This document shows positions 22,034 to 34,712 of a DNA stretch of 64,000 bases, piece after piece. Made by a program: the position numbers and the translations under genes. The notes beneath the pieces are model-generated. The model saw only the letters and a program-made list of their open reading frames with translations, was not told the origin of the DNA and ran no database searches. Within the stretch, counting starts at the first letter, position 1; every line of letters begins with the position of its first letter. Source of the DNA: Telopea speciosissima (lineage: Eukaryota; Streptophyta; Magnoliopsida; Proteales; Proteaceae); assembly GCF_018873765.1 (NCBI RefSeq), contig NC_057924.1, positions 7,316,001 through 7,380,000 on the forward strand, given 5' to 3'.

Positions 22034-25000
22034 AATCCAGAGGTGAGTGGGGTCACAAGATTATAACTGGACCAATGCTTTAGGAAGCACTAGTTTCAGA
22101 CATGGATTTAGACTGATACAACAGATTGGATTTACAAGCAATCTTTTGTGTGGTGGAATTTTTTTCCCAGCATGCTATAGGAATGGATGGATCGTCTATC
22201 TTACTTAGAGCCTAGCTGAAAGGTTTTGATTAGACTCTGATGTTGTTGCATCTTGGTTAATGGAGGTTTGATGAGTCCTAGTGCAAGAGAGAGAATGGCG
22301 GTTGTTGATGTGCTGGCAGTGAATCTTTCTGATAGTTCGAGCACTTATGATTTTTTAATAAATGATATAGGGGTGAAGGTTGTAATATACCTAGCAGAGG
22401 TCAGGACAGAGAATCTCTGAGAGCATAAAAGTGAAAGAAATCATCAAATAGATTGAAGAAATGAAACCCGAGTTAGTTGACCACTAGTTCTATTGGGGGT
22501 GGGGTTATAGGGAGAAAGTTGAATGTCCTGAGGCTAGAACAGCACAGACCAATGAAACCCCAAGAACAAAGATTTCTGCAGCAGAGACAGAATTTTTAGA
22601 AAAAACCTATCATACATAATTTCAATTACATAGCACAGACAAGCCACTGAATGGGAGATCAAGTTATATTTCCCAACTAAAGAGAGAAGACTGACAAGTG
22701 GGGGGCGGGGGGGGGGGGACAGCCGGCCAGTAGTGGAGTTAGGGTCGAAAGGAGTTGTGGAGGTGTTAAGAGTCAGGTATTACTTACATAGGCATTTTAG
22801 GGCCGACTCTCTAATGTTTTTGCATTGAGAGCTTCCAATACCTTCTCAATGGATCCTGCAGAGTGCAAAAGGTGAGATATGGATGAGTCGCCTTCAGGAG
22901 CTCATAGAGGTCAAGAAGATCCAGATCATTTACTTTGGGTTATTTATTTCGCTTAGTTTTTGTACAAATCAACGCATGAACCCTTCTGGATGAACATGAG
23001 TTGCTACTAGTAAATGGAATTGAGAAGATATGACAAACATTTGTTTAAACAAATGCTCATGCATACTGCTTAAAATTTTTGAAAGATTGTGTTTCTATTT
23101 TATTTGCTTAAAAGAAAATTTCTATGTTGTAATGCATATAAACTAGTTCGTGCAAATCTACTGCAATCTGCCTGTATTGGTTCAGAATTCAGATTCTTGA
23201 AACAAGGGCAGGATCTTGTTTCCCATGAGTGAAATTACAGTTTGTGAAGCCTGCTTCAGACATCAGGTAAATAGGTAATGTGATCGAGTTAACAATATTT
23301 GTAAGTATTTAATGGCTTTCTTATGTCGATTCAGCCAATAGAAATTACTGGTTCAGGTGTTTGGGAACTGGTTTTATGGTTTGCTTTGGTGCTTCCTATC
23401 ATAAGAACTTCCTGGTAATTTCTACGTTGCTTCACAGGGTTGAGACTTGAGATACACGTCTACTATTTAGAAGGAATATGCAAGTTAAGTGATAAAAACA
23501 TCAATATCTGTGGATGCTTGAAATTTTTTTAAACCATATGTACTCAGGGGGGCGAGACGGAAGCTGTGTCACGGCCACATCCATTAGCCGTTGTTTATCT
23601 CTCACGTGCAGCTGTCTTGTGTCCTCCAATCGCTGACTCTCATTTCAAGCCCAGCAACAGAGGTCAGGCTATAGAAATCCGCTTTCGACTGTGCAGTGGC
23701 GGCGTTGAACCTGGCCATGGTTGTATGGGAAGTAAGGTATCAAAGACACTACAGAAAATTGCATCTTCTGTTTTTGAAATTAACCTCTCCACGATCAGGA
23801 ATCAGGAGAACATTACTTCCTACATGACCATTGCATCCTGGCCCATTTCCCAGGCCAGGATATCGAATGAGAAAATATGTGGGCAGCCCGAAGATCTTCC
23901 TTACGCAATGGTCAAAATGACCAAACCATCAATCCCATAGCTGAACGAGTTACAATTCAGGATCCGCCGGCTGATCCAGAACAAAACTTGTAGGGCTTTT
24001 GAGCTGATTTAGGGGGTTATTTTTTGGCCGATTCAACCCATTTCTTTCTGATTCCGTCACTGATTCAAATTATTCTTAACCTTGGGTGCAAAAAGATGAT
24101 CTCTCCACGGCTTGTGTATATGGCCTTTGTCCTCTAATGATCTTCGGCCTCTTAGATGGCTGGCTCAACCAATTTAATGGTTGGATGGATAGGTCGCAGT
24201 GTAGACTCTAGATTGGCATTGTTACATAATTGATAAATTCACAATGGCATTGGCTGCCCTGCTTTCACTCACTTCTGAGCAGTATTCACATAAATACAGA
24301 GTGGGTGCCCTCTATGATAGTGGATCTTCACTACTTTGAATCCTTCTCATAGGTGTGGCGATATGGTGTTCTTGTTCTGAAATTCTTAATCTTCAAATCC
24401 ACGCCTTGAGTGAGAATGCAATGTTTGGTATTAGGCAAAAGCTCCAGAGCTGTTGGAACGCATTAAAGCAAGCCTTTTAACCTATCATATGCTAGGCTGA
24501 TCCAATCTAATGTTCATACACTAGAGTGGGTCCCATTAGGCACATAACAGAATGCATGCAATCCTCCCTAATGGAGAGCATACTTCAAAGAAAAGCCATT
24601 CTATGGGTTAAAGAGTTTGAATTAAACCAAAATTTCATCCATCTATCAGTTATCTCTATCCTATTAATAGTGTTACTTGTATTGAGAATTGCAAGTAATT
24701 TGAAATGCTTTTATGGATTTATTTTGCAGGAGTGACTGAGGAACAGTTCAAGAGACAAGAACTCGACTAGGAACCATGGATATGGCCGCAGGCTCTGTTG
24801 TGGTCCTTGCTATAAGGAAATGGTTTGGAGATCGTCCAGCGCGGCAGTAGGTGTCAACATGTGGCATGCATGCCATTCGGATGGCGCAGATCGATGAAGC
24901 ACAGTTGGGCATGGTGCACATGCGATGGAGAAAAGGATTGAAAACCTCATTTTCAGCTCAATCCTCGGCTTGATCCGCGCGTCCAAATGACACCCAACAC

Positions 25001-25097
25001 GTGTCGATGCCTGTTGCCACGCTGGAGAGGAGCCCAATCCTGTCATGGGTGTGTGCACCAGCCACACAAAAAAAAAAATTTACCTCATTGAGCTAAA
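22034..25097. other. intergenic, no gene supported
   Basis: The best open frame (from a GTG at 23566 to 23940) has no ATG start and no family I recognise; I leave it out. A G-rich run sits at 22701-22719. Sequence at 24830-25060 is GC-richer than its surroundings and holds CGCGGCAGTAGGTGTC, which weakly recalls the foldback MITEs, but I see no ends. Confidence 0.4.
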
Positions 25098-25108
25098 TGG
25101 TTGTGAAT

Positions 25109-25631
25109 TTTGTTAGTAAAAACGACTTTAAAACTCTATTTTAAACGCATTCCTGTTTTTTACCCTTCTAAACACGTTTTGCCATATGTTTCCCATACAT
25201 ACGGGGGAAAAGGGCAAATGACAAGCATTCCCGTTTTAAATACGTTTTCGTTTTTTGGCATTTTTAAAGACCTTCAACTTGTTGAACAATGACTTGTTTA
25301 AATAACCATATCTCTCTCCCGAACTCTGATCAACCTGATTCTTTCACCGAAGTAAAGATGACTTGAAGGGCTACATTTTTTCATGATATCACTTAAACTC
25401 AAAGTCAATGCACGGACACCGAAATTAAAAGCATGTATTTCAATTAAAAATTCTTCAATTTATATGAGAATAGTGTCGGTTTTTTTTTTAAATATAAATG
25501 TTTAATATATGTACCGTCCATTTTGCGTTTTTACTGTTATCTATTTTTCGACCCTTTGTTTGCAATTTTTTACCATTTAAAATCCCTACAATAACACTCT
25601 GATTTTTTGACATTCCTATTTTTGCTAACTG
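25109..25631 (+). mobile_element. 523-bp MITE with 11-bp target duplication
   Basis: TGGTTGTGAAT lies exactly on both sides (25098-25108 and 25632-25642). Short terminal inverted repeats: GTTAGTAAAAA on the left, GTTAGCAAAAA when the right end is read inward. The interior (ACTTGTTGAACAATG, CCCGAACTCTGATC, ATTTTTTCATGATATCAC) also occurs at 9985-10480, and ACCGT/CCGTTTT words recur near 56405-56640. The 9-11 bp duplication suits Mutator-type transposition. Non-coding. Confidence 0.8.
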
Positions 25632-25642
25632 TGGTTGTGAAT

Positions 25643-25815
25643 AGCCGATAGCTTAGTTGGTTGGAGGCTTGTCGATTGAAGTGTATGCCCCCCTGGAGGT
25701 AAATGGTTTGACTCTCCTAGTCACATTTGTGCCATAAATGGCACCCTTTTGTAATTTGTAATTGGCCTATGGACCCTTAGATTAGGATACACCAAAAAAG
25801 AAAAATAAATAAATA
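25643..25815 (+). mobile_element. SINE-like element, tRNA-related head
   Basis: A-box-like GATAGCTTAGTTGGTTGG (about 25647) and B-box-like ATGGTTTGACTCTCC (about 25703), 56 bp apart, then a unique body (TGGCACCC, GGACCCTTAGATTAGG) and an A-rich AAATAAATAAATAAATG tail. This is the layout of a plant SINE. It abuts the MITE target duplication, so its own duplication cannot be told apart. Different in sequence from the other two SINEs. Confidence 0.6.
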
Positions 25816-26663
25816 AATGATTTAAAAAACTTTTGCAATTTTCAATATCTAAATAAGTTAACCAAAACCACTTCTTACAATTATTGATTTAGGTTAAATT
25901 TTATGTGATCTTTCTCATGGACCTAAATGGCCCTAGTATTCTTACCATACAACACATCGAGCTATACGGACCAGACATGTAAAATTGTTTGGGTCCCCAA
26001 ACTTTGAGATTTTACACTGATTCTATTGTGCATGATTTTTAAATCCTTCTTTTGTATCTATTGTGAATGCACTTGGTTCTTATTTTTGTCATTTTTTGAA
26101 TCAATAAATTAACAAAAAAAAAAATCAATAAAACTTACTTCTTATAATAAGATCTAGAATATATAGAATTTTTTTATTTTCTTTTTGATAACCATTTTGT
26201 AGGATTTTGGCAATTTCAAATGAATCTTTACCAATTTGAATCAAAATCTACGGGAATGATCCTCTATCTGATTTCTACTTTTTTTGTTTTTTCCTCCAAT
26301 GGTTAAATACGTTGGTGCTTTCCTTTTATGTTTTTAGATAAAACTTTTGTTGCTTTCCTTTAATGGAGCAAATATACCCTTAACATAAAGAAAGAATATT
26401 TTGCCCTTTGTGGTATATACCAATGTCCCCACAACTTTATTTCCCCCATCAAACCTCATATTATCATTGACAAGACCCACCACAATATCCTGCCACATTA
26501 AATCGTTAACCTGCCCTATCAACATATTCTAAGGTATTAATCACTAAAGATTTTCTAACAAAAAACAGTAATCACTAAACTGTAAATATAATAATCTTTT
26601 TTTAGAAACACCAGACAAGATACTCAATACTTCCATAACATATCAAATATCATTGTGGGAGAG
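25816..26663. other. AT-rich intergenic, no gene seen
   Basis: Only A/T runs and short chance frames; no element ends recognised. Confidence 0.5.
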
Positions 26664-27598
26664 GGATGGGTATGATAACGGTATAGCATAAGCTAGCACC
26701 CTATGTCTCTCTCTCTCTCTTCCTCCCTTTGAAATGATTCTTACTCCCTGTTGTGTGTGACAATCTCCGTCATCCGGTTCACCCAAAGATGAGTTTGCAA
26801 AAATCGAGTGAGCACAAGAGAACCGGTGTGGCTCCGGCCAAGAACTCTCCGATGCTTAAGTCAGGTCTTCAGTGCAATAGCGTTTCAACTTAGTGAAAGT
26901 CAGATGAACTTTTGAGCTCTATACCTGGGTATTTATGGGATGAGTTGAGGCGGTCGGATGAGTCCTTATATGGTAAGAGTACCCTTTGGGCTGGACTCTT
27001 CCATGTGGAGCAGAGTGGTGAGTTATTCTCGGGGTTGGACTCCTAACAAGGTAAGAGTCCTTATTAGAGTGTAATTCGATCCGCATTCCGTGATTGTCGG
27101 GGCATGCTGACATGGCCCCGTGATCTTGGGCGCTCTGTGGTTATCGCTTCTGGAGGGGTCTCAACCTCGGACGGCCGTGCTTCTCAGTGCTCGGCGTAAG
27201 TGGCAAATGAGTTGCACCTTCATTGTTGTGTTCAGCTTGGCAGGCATGGGACTATCCGGATGCTCGGCTCGACACTCGTTTTGAGTGATCCTTACCCGTG
27301 AGGCTGAACAGGATGTATTCGGCTCGGTATTCGGGGAACGTAGTGTTCAGCCACAATGTTCGGCCGTGTCGGCAATTGGGGTGATCGTCCTCTCCTTCCG
27401 TGTCCGTTTTGGGGCCTCACCATTTGGTTTGGCCGGTTCGGCTCAGCCTTTGGGTTCGGCCTGGTTCAGTCCACGCATTATCCTCTGAATGGTGGACTAC
27501 TTTATGGCTCATCACTCCCCAAAGCGAGGAAGAGAAAGATAGAAACATAGGGTGCTAGCTTACAATATATCGCTAGCATACCCATCCTTTTATCATAG
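26664..27598. mobile_element. 0.94-kb element with 60-bp TIRs and GC-rich interior
   Basis: Left end GGATGGGTATGATAACGG, then AAGCTAGCACCCTATG and a CT run to TCTTCCTC. The right end read inward is GGATGGGTATGCTAGCG, then AAGCTAGCACCCTATG and TTTCTCTTCCTC. The TIR is about 60 bp. The interior (26750-27530) is visibly richer in G+C than its flanks, with many TCGG/CGGC words and no recognised protein or transposase. It may hold captured or nested sequence. No target duplication recognised. Confidence 0.65.
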
Positions 27599-27902
27599 TA
27601 TTTTTTTTTAAATGAAACAAGTAAACGTTAAAAGATAGAGTTTACGAAGTTTGTACAATTCTCAAAAATAAACTTCCTTACTCTATTAGTTTGATCTTTC
27701 TTTGCTAACCAAGCAACAACAGACATAAATGTATCAATATCTAAAATCTCGAACCACTCAATCTACGAAAAACTTTTAAAAATATTTTTATGTCCATCAA
27801 CATAAGGCCATGACCATCAGTTACTCTCAAAAGCCATTACTAGTTGAATCACCTGCTTGGAACTGTCTGATCTCAAGAGATGTTAAAATCCTAAATCGGA
27901 TT

Positions 27903-28099
27903 ATTATCCTCTCTAATTCCTAAAGTGTGGTAGTGCGGCAGTGCGGCAAAGCTAGGTGGAGATGTCGACACCTAGCAGCTATCGTATCCAATGGTTCGAT
28001 CTCATTGATATGGACCATTGGATGCAGCAGTTGCTAGGTGTCGACATCTCCACCTAGCACTGCCGCATTGCCACACTTTAAGGAATTGAAGAGAATAAT
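27903..28099. mobile_element. 197-bp foldback MITE, family member 2
   Basis: Same termini as 21834-22033 (ATTATCCTCTCTAATTCC; right end GGAATTGAAGAGAATAAT) and the same GCAGTGCGGCA core. Arms: AGCTAGGTGGAGATGTCGAC with ACCTAGCAGCT pair with AGTTGCTAGGTGTCGACATC and TCCACCTAGC. It differs from member 1 in the middle of the arms. It lies 0.6 kb upstream of THI1. Confidence 0.75.
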
Positions 28100-28190
28100 T
28101 TTCCTTTCTACCAAAAAATAGAGGATAATTTTCCTCCTAAATCCCTTGCTCATTGAAAACCCTTAATTTCTTTAAAGATCAAGGAATCCA

Positions 28191-28199
28191 AGATATTTT
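28191..28199 (-). promoter_or_regulatory. evening element (distal) upstream of THI1
   Basis: AGATATTTT here is the exact complement of the evening element AAAATATCT, bound by CCA1/LHY/RVE-type clock factors. About 0.49 kb upstream of the THI1 ATG. Functional use is inferred. Confidence 0.45.
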
Positions 28200-28303
28200 C
28201 TTTCCTCTCATGGAGTGGACCTTATGTGTCGCTCTCATCCTTGTGACAAAGGTCACTACAAACCACACCCTTACAAGCACCACACAGGGCAACCAAAGCC
28301 GAA

Positions 28304-28348
28304 AGAGAGAGAGAGAGAGAGAGAGTGTGTGTGTGTGTGTGTGTGTGT
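28304..28348. repeat. (GA)n(GT)n compound microsatellite
   Basis: About 11 GA units followed directly by about 11 GT units, 0.34 kb upstream of the THI1 start. The GA tract on one strand could act as a GAGA-type promoter tract; likely variable in length. Confidence 0.85.
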
Positions 28349-28516
28349 TATGTGGTGGACCAACAATTCATGTGCAGACAGGAAAATAAAAATGGAAACC
28401 CAAATCAGTGAAGAAGAAGGGACGGCCAGTCTCAAAACAATTTATGGGAGAAACTGAAAGTGGAATAGAGAATGGTAACCGAAGGATTATGGGCCGCTCG
28501 CATCCTATCTTGGTTA

Positions 28517-28522
28517 CACGTG
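28517..28522. promoter_or_regulatory. G-box (CACGTG)
   Basis: Palindromic CACGTG inside TACACGTGTC, 22 bp before the proximal evening element and about 165 bp upstream of the THI1 ATG. A bHLH/bZIP (PIF, ABF) site by motif only; light or ABA control is inferred. Confidence 0.45.
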
Positions 28523-28543
28523 TCAAGCTATCGTGTGAATATA

Positions 28544-28552
28544 AGATATTTT
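28544..28552 (-). promoter_or_regulatory. evening element (proximal) upstream of THI1
   Basis: A second exact AAAATATCT on the minus strand, about 135 bp upstream of the ATG. A TATA-like ATAAATAT follows at 28585-28592. Two exact copies of a 9-mer plus a G-box in 0.5 kb fit the known day-rhythmic expression of thiamin genes. Confidence 0.5.
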
Positions 28553-28653
28553 CTCTCTCTCCCTTCCACTACCACCAATTGTCCATAAATATCCCAACCC
28601 CCTTCTTTGTCTCTCCCTATCTGTGTCGTCTCTGCAACAACAAGGGAGTGTGA

Positions 28654-29878
<1,225 letters not shown>

Positions 29879-30340
29879 GATACTGAGATTATGAAAGAAA
29901 TATTGTTTAATAAAAGTTAAAGAAGAAGAAGAAGAAGAGAAGAAAACAAGATAGATCCTGATGATGATGATGAGTAGAACGAATGGTTGTAGACCAGTGG
30001 ATGTTGGTATTTAATTTTCCTTTTTTTCGTTTTGTTAATAAAAATCGTCAGATTTGTTCAAAACTTGTGCTTGTGATTGTGTTTTAAGTTTTGAGATAGA
30101 AATTCGTATTACGATACTGCGAGAGAGCGAGAGCGAGAGAGAGAGAGAGAGAATCCTAGATTTTGGGAGAGACAGGGAGAGGAGTGGAGGAAGATTCGCA
30201 TTTCGCAGACAGGGATTTCGTAATCATTGCCGGTATCGATATCGGTATTGGTATCGGTATCAGTCGGATGATACCTCTGGATTTTTATTCTTATCTTGCG
30301 GTCTTTCCATAAACTGGCTGAAAATATTTTCATTCACCAG
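29879..30340. other. 3' flank of THI1
   Basis: Probable THI1 3' UTR with a GAA repeat (29925-29940), a GA run (30119-30151) and a short TATCGGTATCGG-type repeat (30230-30262). It ends at the poly(A) tail (T run on this strand) of the LINE that points towards THI1. Confidence 0.5.
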
Positions 30341-30375
30341 TCTTTTTTTTTTTTTTTTTTTGGTAAAAAGCAAAT

Positions 30376-33300
30376 TCATTGAGAAATCGAGTCGATACAA
30401 GCAGTGACATCTAAATTACAAAGATTTATCAGCCACTGAGAGGTAACTGGCCAAGCAATCGGGGACTCATCCGAAAGGGCTGACCGGGCCAAGGAGTCTG
30501 CAACTGAATTAGACGACCTTGGAACTAAACTAAAAAAACAAGCAGCAAAGGAACCTTGAAGCTGAAGGATATCAAATCCCACCCCACCAATCTCCAATTC
30601 GAAGCTTTTAGAGTTAATTTGGCTAATCAAATTTGAGCAATCCGACTCCACCACAATGGAAGAGAAACCATAGTTCTCCGCTTGAAGAAGCCCAGTTCTA
30701 ACAGCAACAGCTTCAGCGAAAAGACTTGAGACCCCATCAAAACCCGCAGTAAAGGCATGAAGGGGAATCCCAATATGATCCCTGATAATGATTCCTAAAC
30801 CTCCTCTATTGGTCTTCTTCACCCAGGCTGCATCGCAATTTACCTTCACAAAAGGATCAACAGGAGGGGACCAGCCGCAAGGAGGGAGAGGAGAACGAAC
30901 TGAAACAACAGCAGGGACTGAATTAGACTTAAAACAAACCTCCGAGAATTCATTGAAAGCCCTTTCAGCCATAGAGATCACTTGCTGAGGAGACCAACAA
31001 AGGTTGTTGAAGATCAGTTGGTTTCGAGCCTTCCAAATAAACCAGATCAGGAACGAAGCCATAGAAAACCTCTCTTGCGCCATTTTTTTATCCTTCCCAA
31101 ATAAATCATCCCAACAATGGAACCAATCACTCATTTTATCAGAATAAGTAAAGTTGGTTAACATGGATAAGGATGAACCAAACCAAACCGCCCTGGCGAA
31201 AGAACAAGTAAGAAGAGTGTGGCCCACGGATTCTTCCCTCTCTCCACATCTATAGCAAGCCAGATTGATGGGGATTCTTCTAACAAGGAAACCTTGACCC
31301 ACTGCGATTCCATCAGCGCAACTTCTCCACAAAAACAGCTTAATTTTAGGCAAAGTCTTGGCATTCCAAATTCTTCTCCCATAGATATCTGTCATAGATA
31401 AATAATTCTTATGAGAGGTTGAGGAAGAGGAGGAACGGTTAGAGCTTTTCAAATCCTTCCTATTTTTGAGCAAATGATACATAGACTTCACTGAAAATTT
31501 GCCGGATTTAGCTCCACCCCACACCAAAATGTCTTCATTTGGGAACAAACTAAGGCTGATTTTAAGAATAGCCTTCTTATCAATAGGTAGAAAAAAAGCA
31601 TCCAACAAATCAATCTTCCACGATCTTGATTGGGCATCAATCAAGTCCTCCACCTTCTCAATTGGACAATTGTTCGGTTTGAGAGAATAGATTCTGAAAT
31701 TCTTAGCCGAAGGAATCCAGTTATCATTCCAAACAGAAATTTTATCTCCCTTTCCCACCAACCATAAAAGACCAATAGGTAAGGCTTCCCTACCTTCCAA
31801 GATACTACGCCATCCCCACGAAGGCTGATGTCCCAATTTTGCTTTAAGGAAATCACAATTTGGAAAATAAGTATTCTTCATCATTCTTGCCCAAGGAGAG
31901 TTCGGCTCTGAAAGCAACCGCCAAGCATTTTTAGCCAATAAAGCTTGATTGTGAAGAATTGGATCTCTGAAGCCCAGACCACCTGTTTGTTTTGACTTAC
32001 ACATTCTGTCCCAAGAAACCCAATGAATTTTATGTTTATCAGAATTATCATCCCAAAAAAAATCAGCAGAAGCCTTTTTAATATCCTCAAGAGAAGATTT
32101 AGGCAGTTTAAAAGCAGCACCTGCGTAGTTGGTCATAGGGAGAGCTACAGATTTAAGTAAGACCTCTTTGCCCGCTGCTGACAGGAGATTTTTCTTCCAC
32201 CCTTGAAGTTTTGAAACAGTCCGATCCTTAATGTCTTGAAACAGAAGATTTTTAGAGATACCAAAACTGGAAGCCCCAAGTATTTAGCCGGACCATCCCC
32301 ATAAGGGATTTTAAGCATTCTAGAAAACCACCTTCTAAACTTGGAATGAGTATTCTTTCGAAAGTAATGCAGGATTTTTAAGTTTATCTCTTGACCCGAA
32401 GCTTGACAAGACAGTCCAGACACCTCTTCAAAGCAGAACTTCATTTATATGGGCTCTACCAAACAAGAGGCAGTCTATCCGCGAAAAGGAGATGAGAGAA
32501 AGCGTTTCCTCTATTTCTGATTTTAATGCCATGAATGTCGCCTTTAGCTGCAGCCGCATTAAGGGTAGAAGATAAAGCTTGAGCGCAAATGATGAACAAC
32601 GCCGAGAAAGAGGATCTCCCGCCTAATTCCCGGAAGGCAAAATATCACCACTTTCCGATCCATTAATCAAGAGAGTATAAGAAACCGATCGAATGCAGGA
32701 CATAACAAGCTTGACCCAAAAATCAGAGAAACCCAATTTGCTAAACATCTTTTCAATAAAGTTCCAATTAACTCTATCATATGCTTTACGCATATCCAGT
32801 TTGATAGCCATAAATTGGGATAAACTTTTCTTTTTTCTTTTTTTAATAAAATGGAATAACTCGTGAGCAATGAGGACATTATCGGAAATGTACCACTGGA
32901 ACAAAGGCCGATTGGGAAGCATCAATAACCGAGTCCAGAATCGCTCAGCATTTAGTAGCCAATAATTTTGTAATTATTTTCACTACCATAGAGCATAAGT
33001 TGATTGGTCGAAATTTGTCAGCAGAGTCAGCATCCTTGGATTTAGGGATAAGGCAGATGAGGGTGCGGTTATGCCAAGGAGAGAGAGTTCCAGAATTAAA
33101 AAAATCAATAACAAACTGAAAAATATCCTCCTTAATATCCTCCCAGAATTTCTGAAAAAATTTGGGAGGAAACCTGTCGAAACCAGGAGACTTGAGCGGA
33201 GTAAGAGAGAACAGGGCCTTTTTGATCTCCTCCATATCTGGAAGCTTACACAACTGGGCATTAATTTCGTCATTAACCAAAGGGTGGATACCACTTAGCA

Positions 33301-34541
33301 CTTCCTCAGTAGCCGCCTCATTTGTAGCCTCTTCCTTATAGATCTCCTTAAAGTACTCACAAAGGATATTCTGGACTTCTTCTTCAGAATTTGACCACGT
33401 TCCATCCGGGTATTTCAGCTTTAAGATTTTATTATTATGCCTCCTTCTAAGAGTAACAACATGAAAGAACTTAGTATTCAAATCTCCCTCCTTTAACCAG
33501 TCAACTCTTGATTTTTGTTTCCAGAATAATTCTTCTTTAAACAATTCTGCCTCCAATTGAGCAATAATAGCATCTTCCTTTTCTTGAGAGAACTCATCCT
33601 TATCTTGGGATTGAATGTTCACCAACTCCTCTTTCAGCTTTTGAATTTTGAGATGAATATTTCCAAAACAATTTTTATTCCATTTTTTGAAAACTACTTT
33701 GGAATTCTCCAGCTTTTTTGCCACTAAATTTGCCGGATTCTCTGAAGAGCGAATGGACCAACCTTCCTTCACCACCTTACCACGTCGGGGTGGGTAAACC
33801 ACATATCCTCAAACCTGAAAGGCCGAGCTCTCTTAACTGCACCACCTGTAGTATTAATGCATATGGGAGCATGATCCGATCCTAAGGCGCCTTTACCAAA
33901 ATCGAAAAATCTGGATAATCTTGTAACCAAGCCGAGTTCGCAAAAGCTCTGTCAAGCCGGATTCTTATATTATCCTTTCCTCTCCTTTTGTTACTCCAAG
34001 TAAAAAGAGAGCCATTATATCCCAAATCCAATAGATTACAGTCATCAATAAAAGCCCTAAACACTTCACAGTCCTTAGAAGAGGACATATTTCCACCTGA
34101 TTTTTCCTTCCATGAAAGGTAAGCATTGAAATCACCAATTGTCAACCAATTCTCATTCCGCATAGATCCAAACAAGCGAACAGCATTCCACACTTCTTGC
34201 CTTCTATGCTTTCTAGGATCTCCATAAATACCCGTAAAAAAGAAAGAAGGGCAGCCATTAATATGAACCTTTGCATTAATGAAGTTGAGACAAGAGTCTA
34301 AAATATCAATCTGGATATCTCCCCACCAAATCAAAGCCAAACCACCAGCACATTTCTTTGGATCCACAAAGAAAAAAGAATGATCCGAGAGCATCTTCCT
34401 TATTCAATCCACCTTCTTCCCGCTGTTTTTAACTTCCATCGAAAAAAGATATCCTGGCTTTTCAGCCTTGAGAAAATTTTTAAGAGAACGAATTGTCAAG
34501 GAATTCCCCAAACCTTGACAATTCCAATCGATGATTTTCAT
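30376..34541 (-). pseudogene. LINE ORF2 (EN-RT-zf-RVT-RNase H), inactivated
   Basis: Starts MKIIDWNCQGLGN at 34541. Endonuclease: WNCQGLGN, IGDFNAYLSWKEKSGG near 34130 and SDHAPI near 33850. Reverse transcriptase: WKQKSRVDWLKEGDLNTKFF near 33500, FRPINLCSMV near 32980, KLDMRKAYDRVNW near 32790. The catalytic box reads LLFADRLPL near 32480, so the second Asp of FADD is Arg. A stop lies near 34405 between the endonuclease start and MLSDHSFFF; frames also change near 33850, 32935, 32600 and 32450-32140. The zf-RVT region (WNAKTLPKIKLFLWRS) and RNase H (VNCDAAW, AEAVAVRTGL, VVESDC, SVADSLA) form one open frame 32136-30376 with the D-E-D-D acidic residues kept. Confidence 0.88.
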
Positions 34542-34712
34542 GATGACCCGTGGGGCTGTTTCAGCCGCCACGGGCCATGCAATAAAAAATGTTGATCGTC
34601 CGAAGAATCCTCCTTAACTCGAAATATCCATTTTATCTTCTTCTTTAAACTCATTTTCCATTTCCATCCTAGTTCTTTTTCGAGGAGGTGTTCAAGCACT
34701 AGTACCTTCGAC

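Noticed and set aside
23566-23940. 125-codon open frame
   Set aside because: Begins with GTG, no ATG, no motif, no splice partner; no family recognised. Kept out as unsupported.
28304-28348. CRISPR-like or satellite array
   Set aside because: Simple GA/GT dinucleotide runs; no repeat-spacer structure anywhere in the window.
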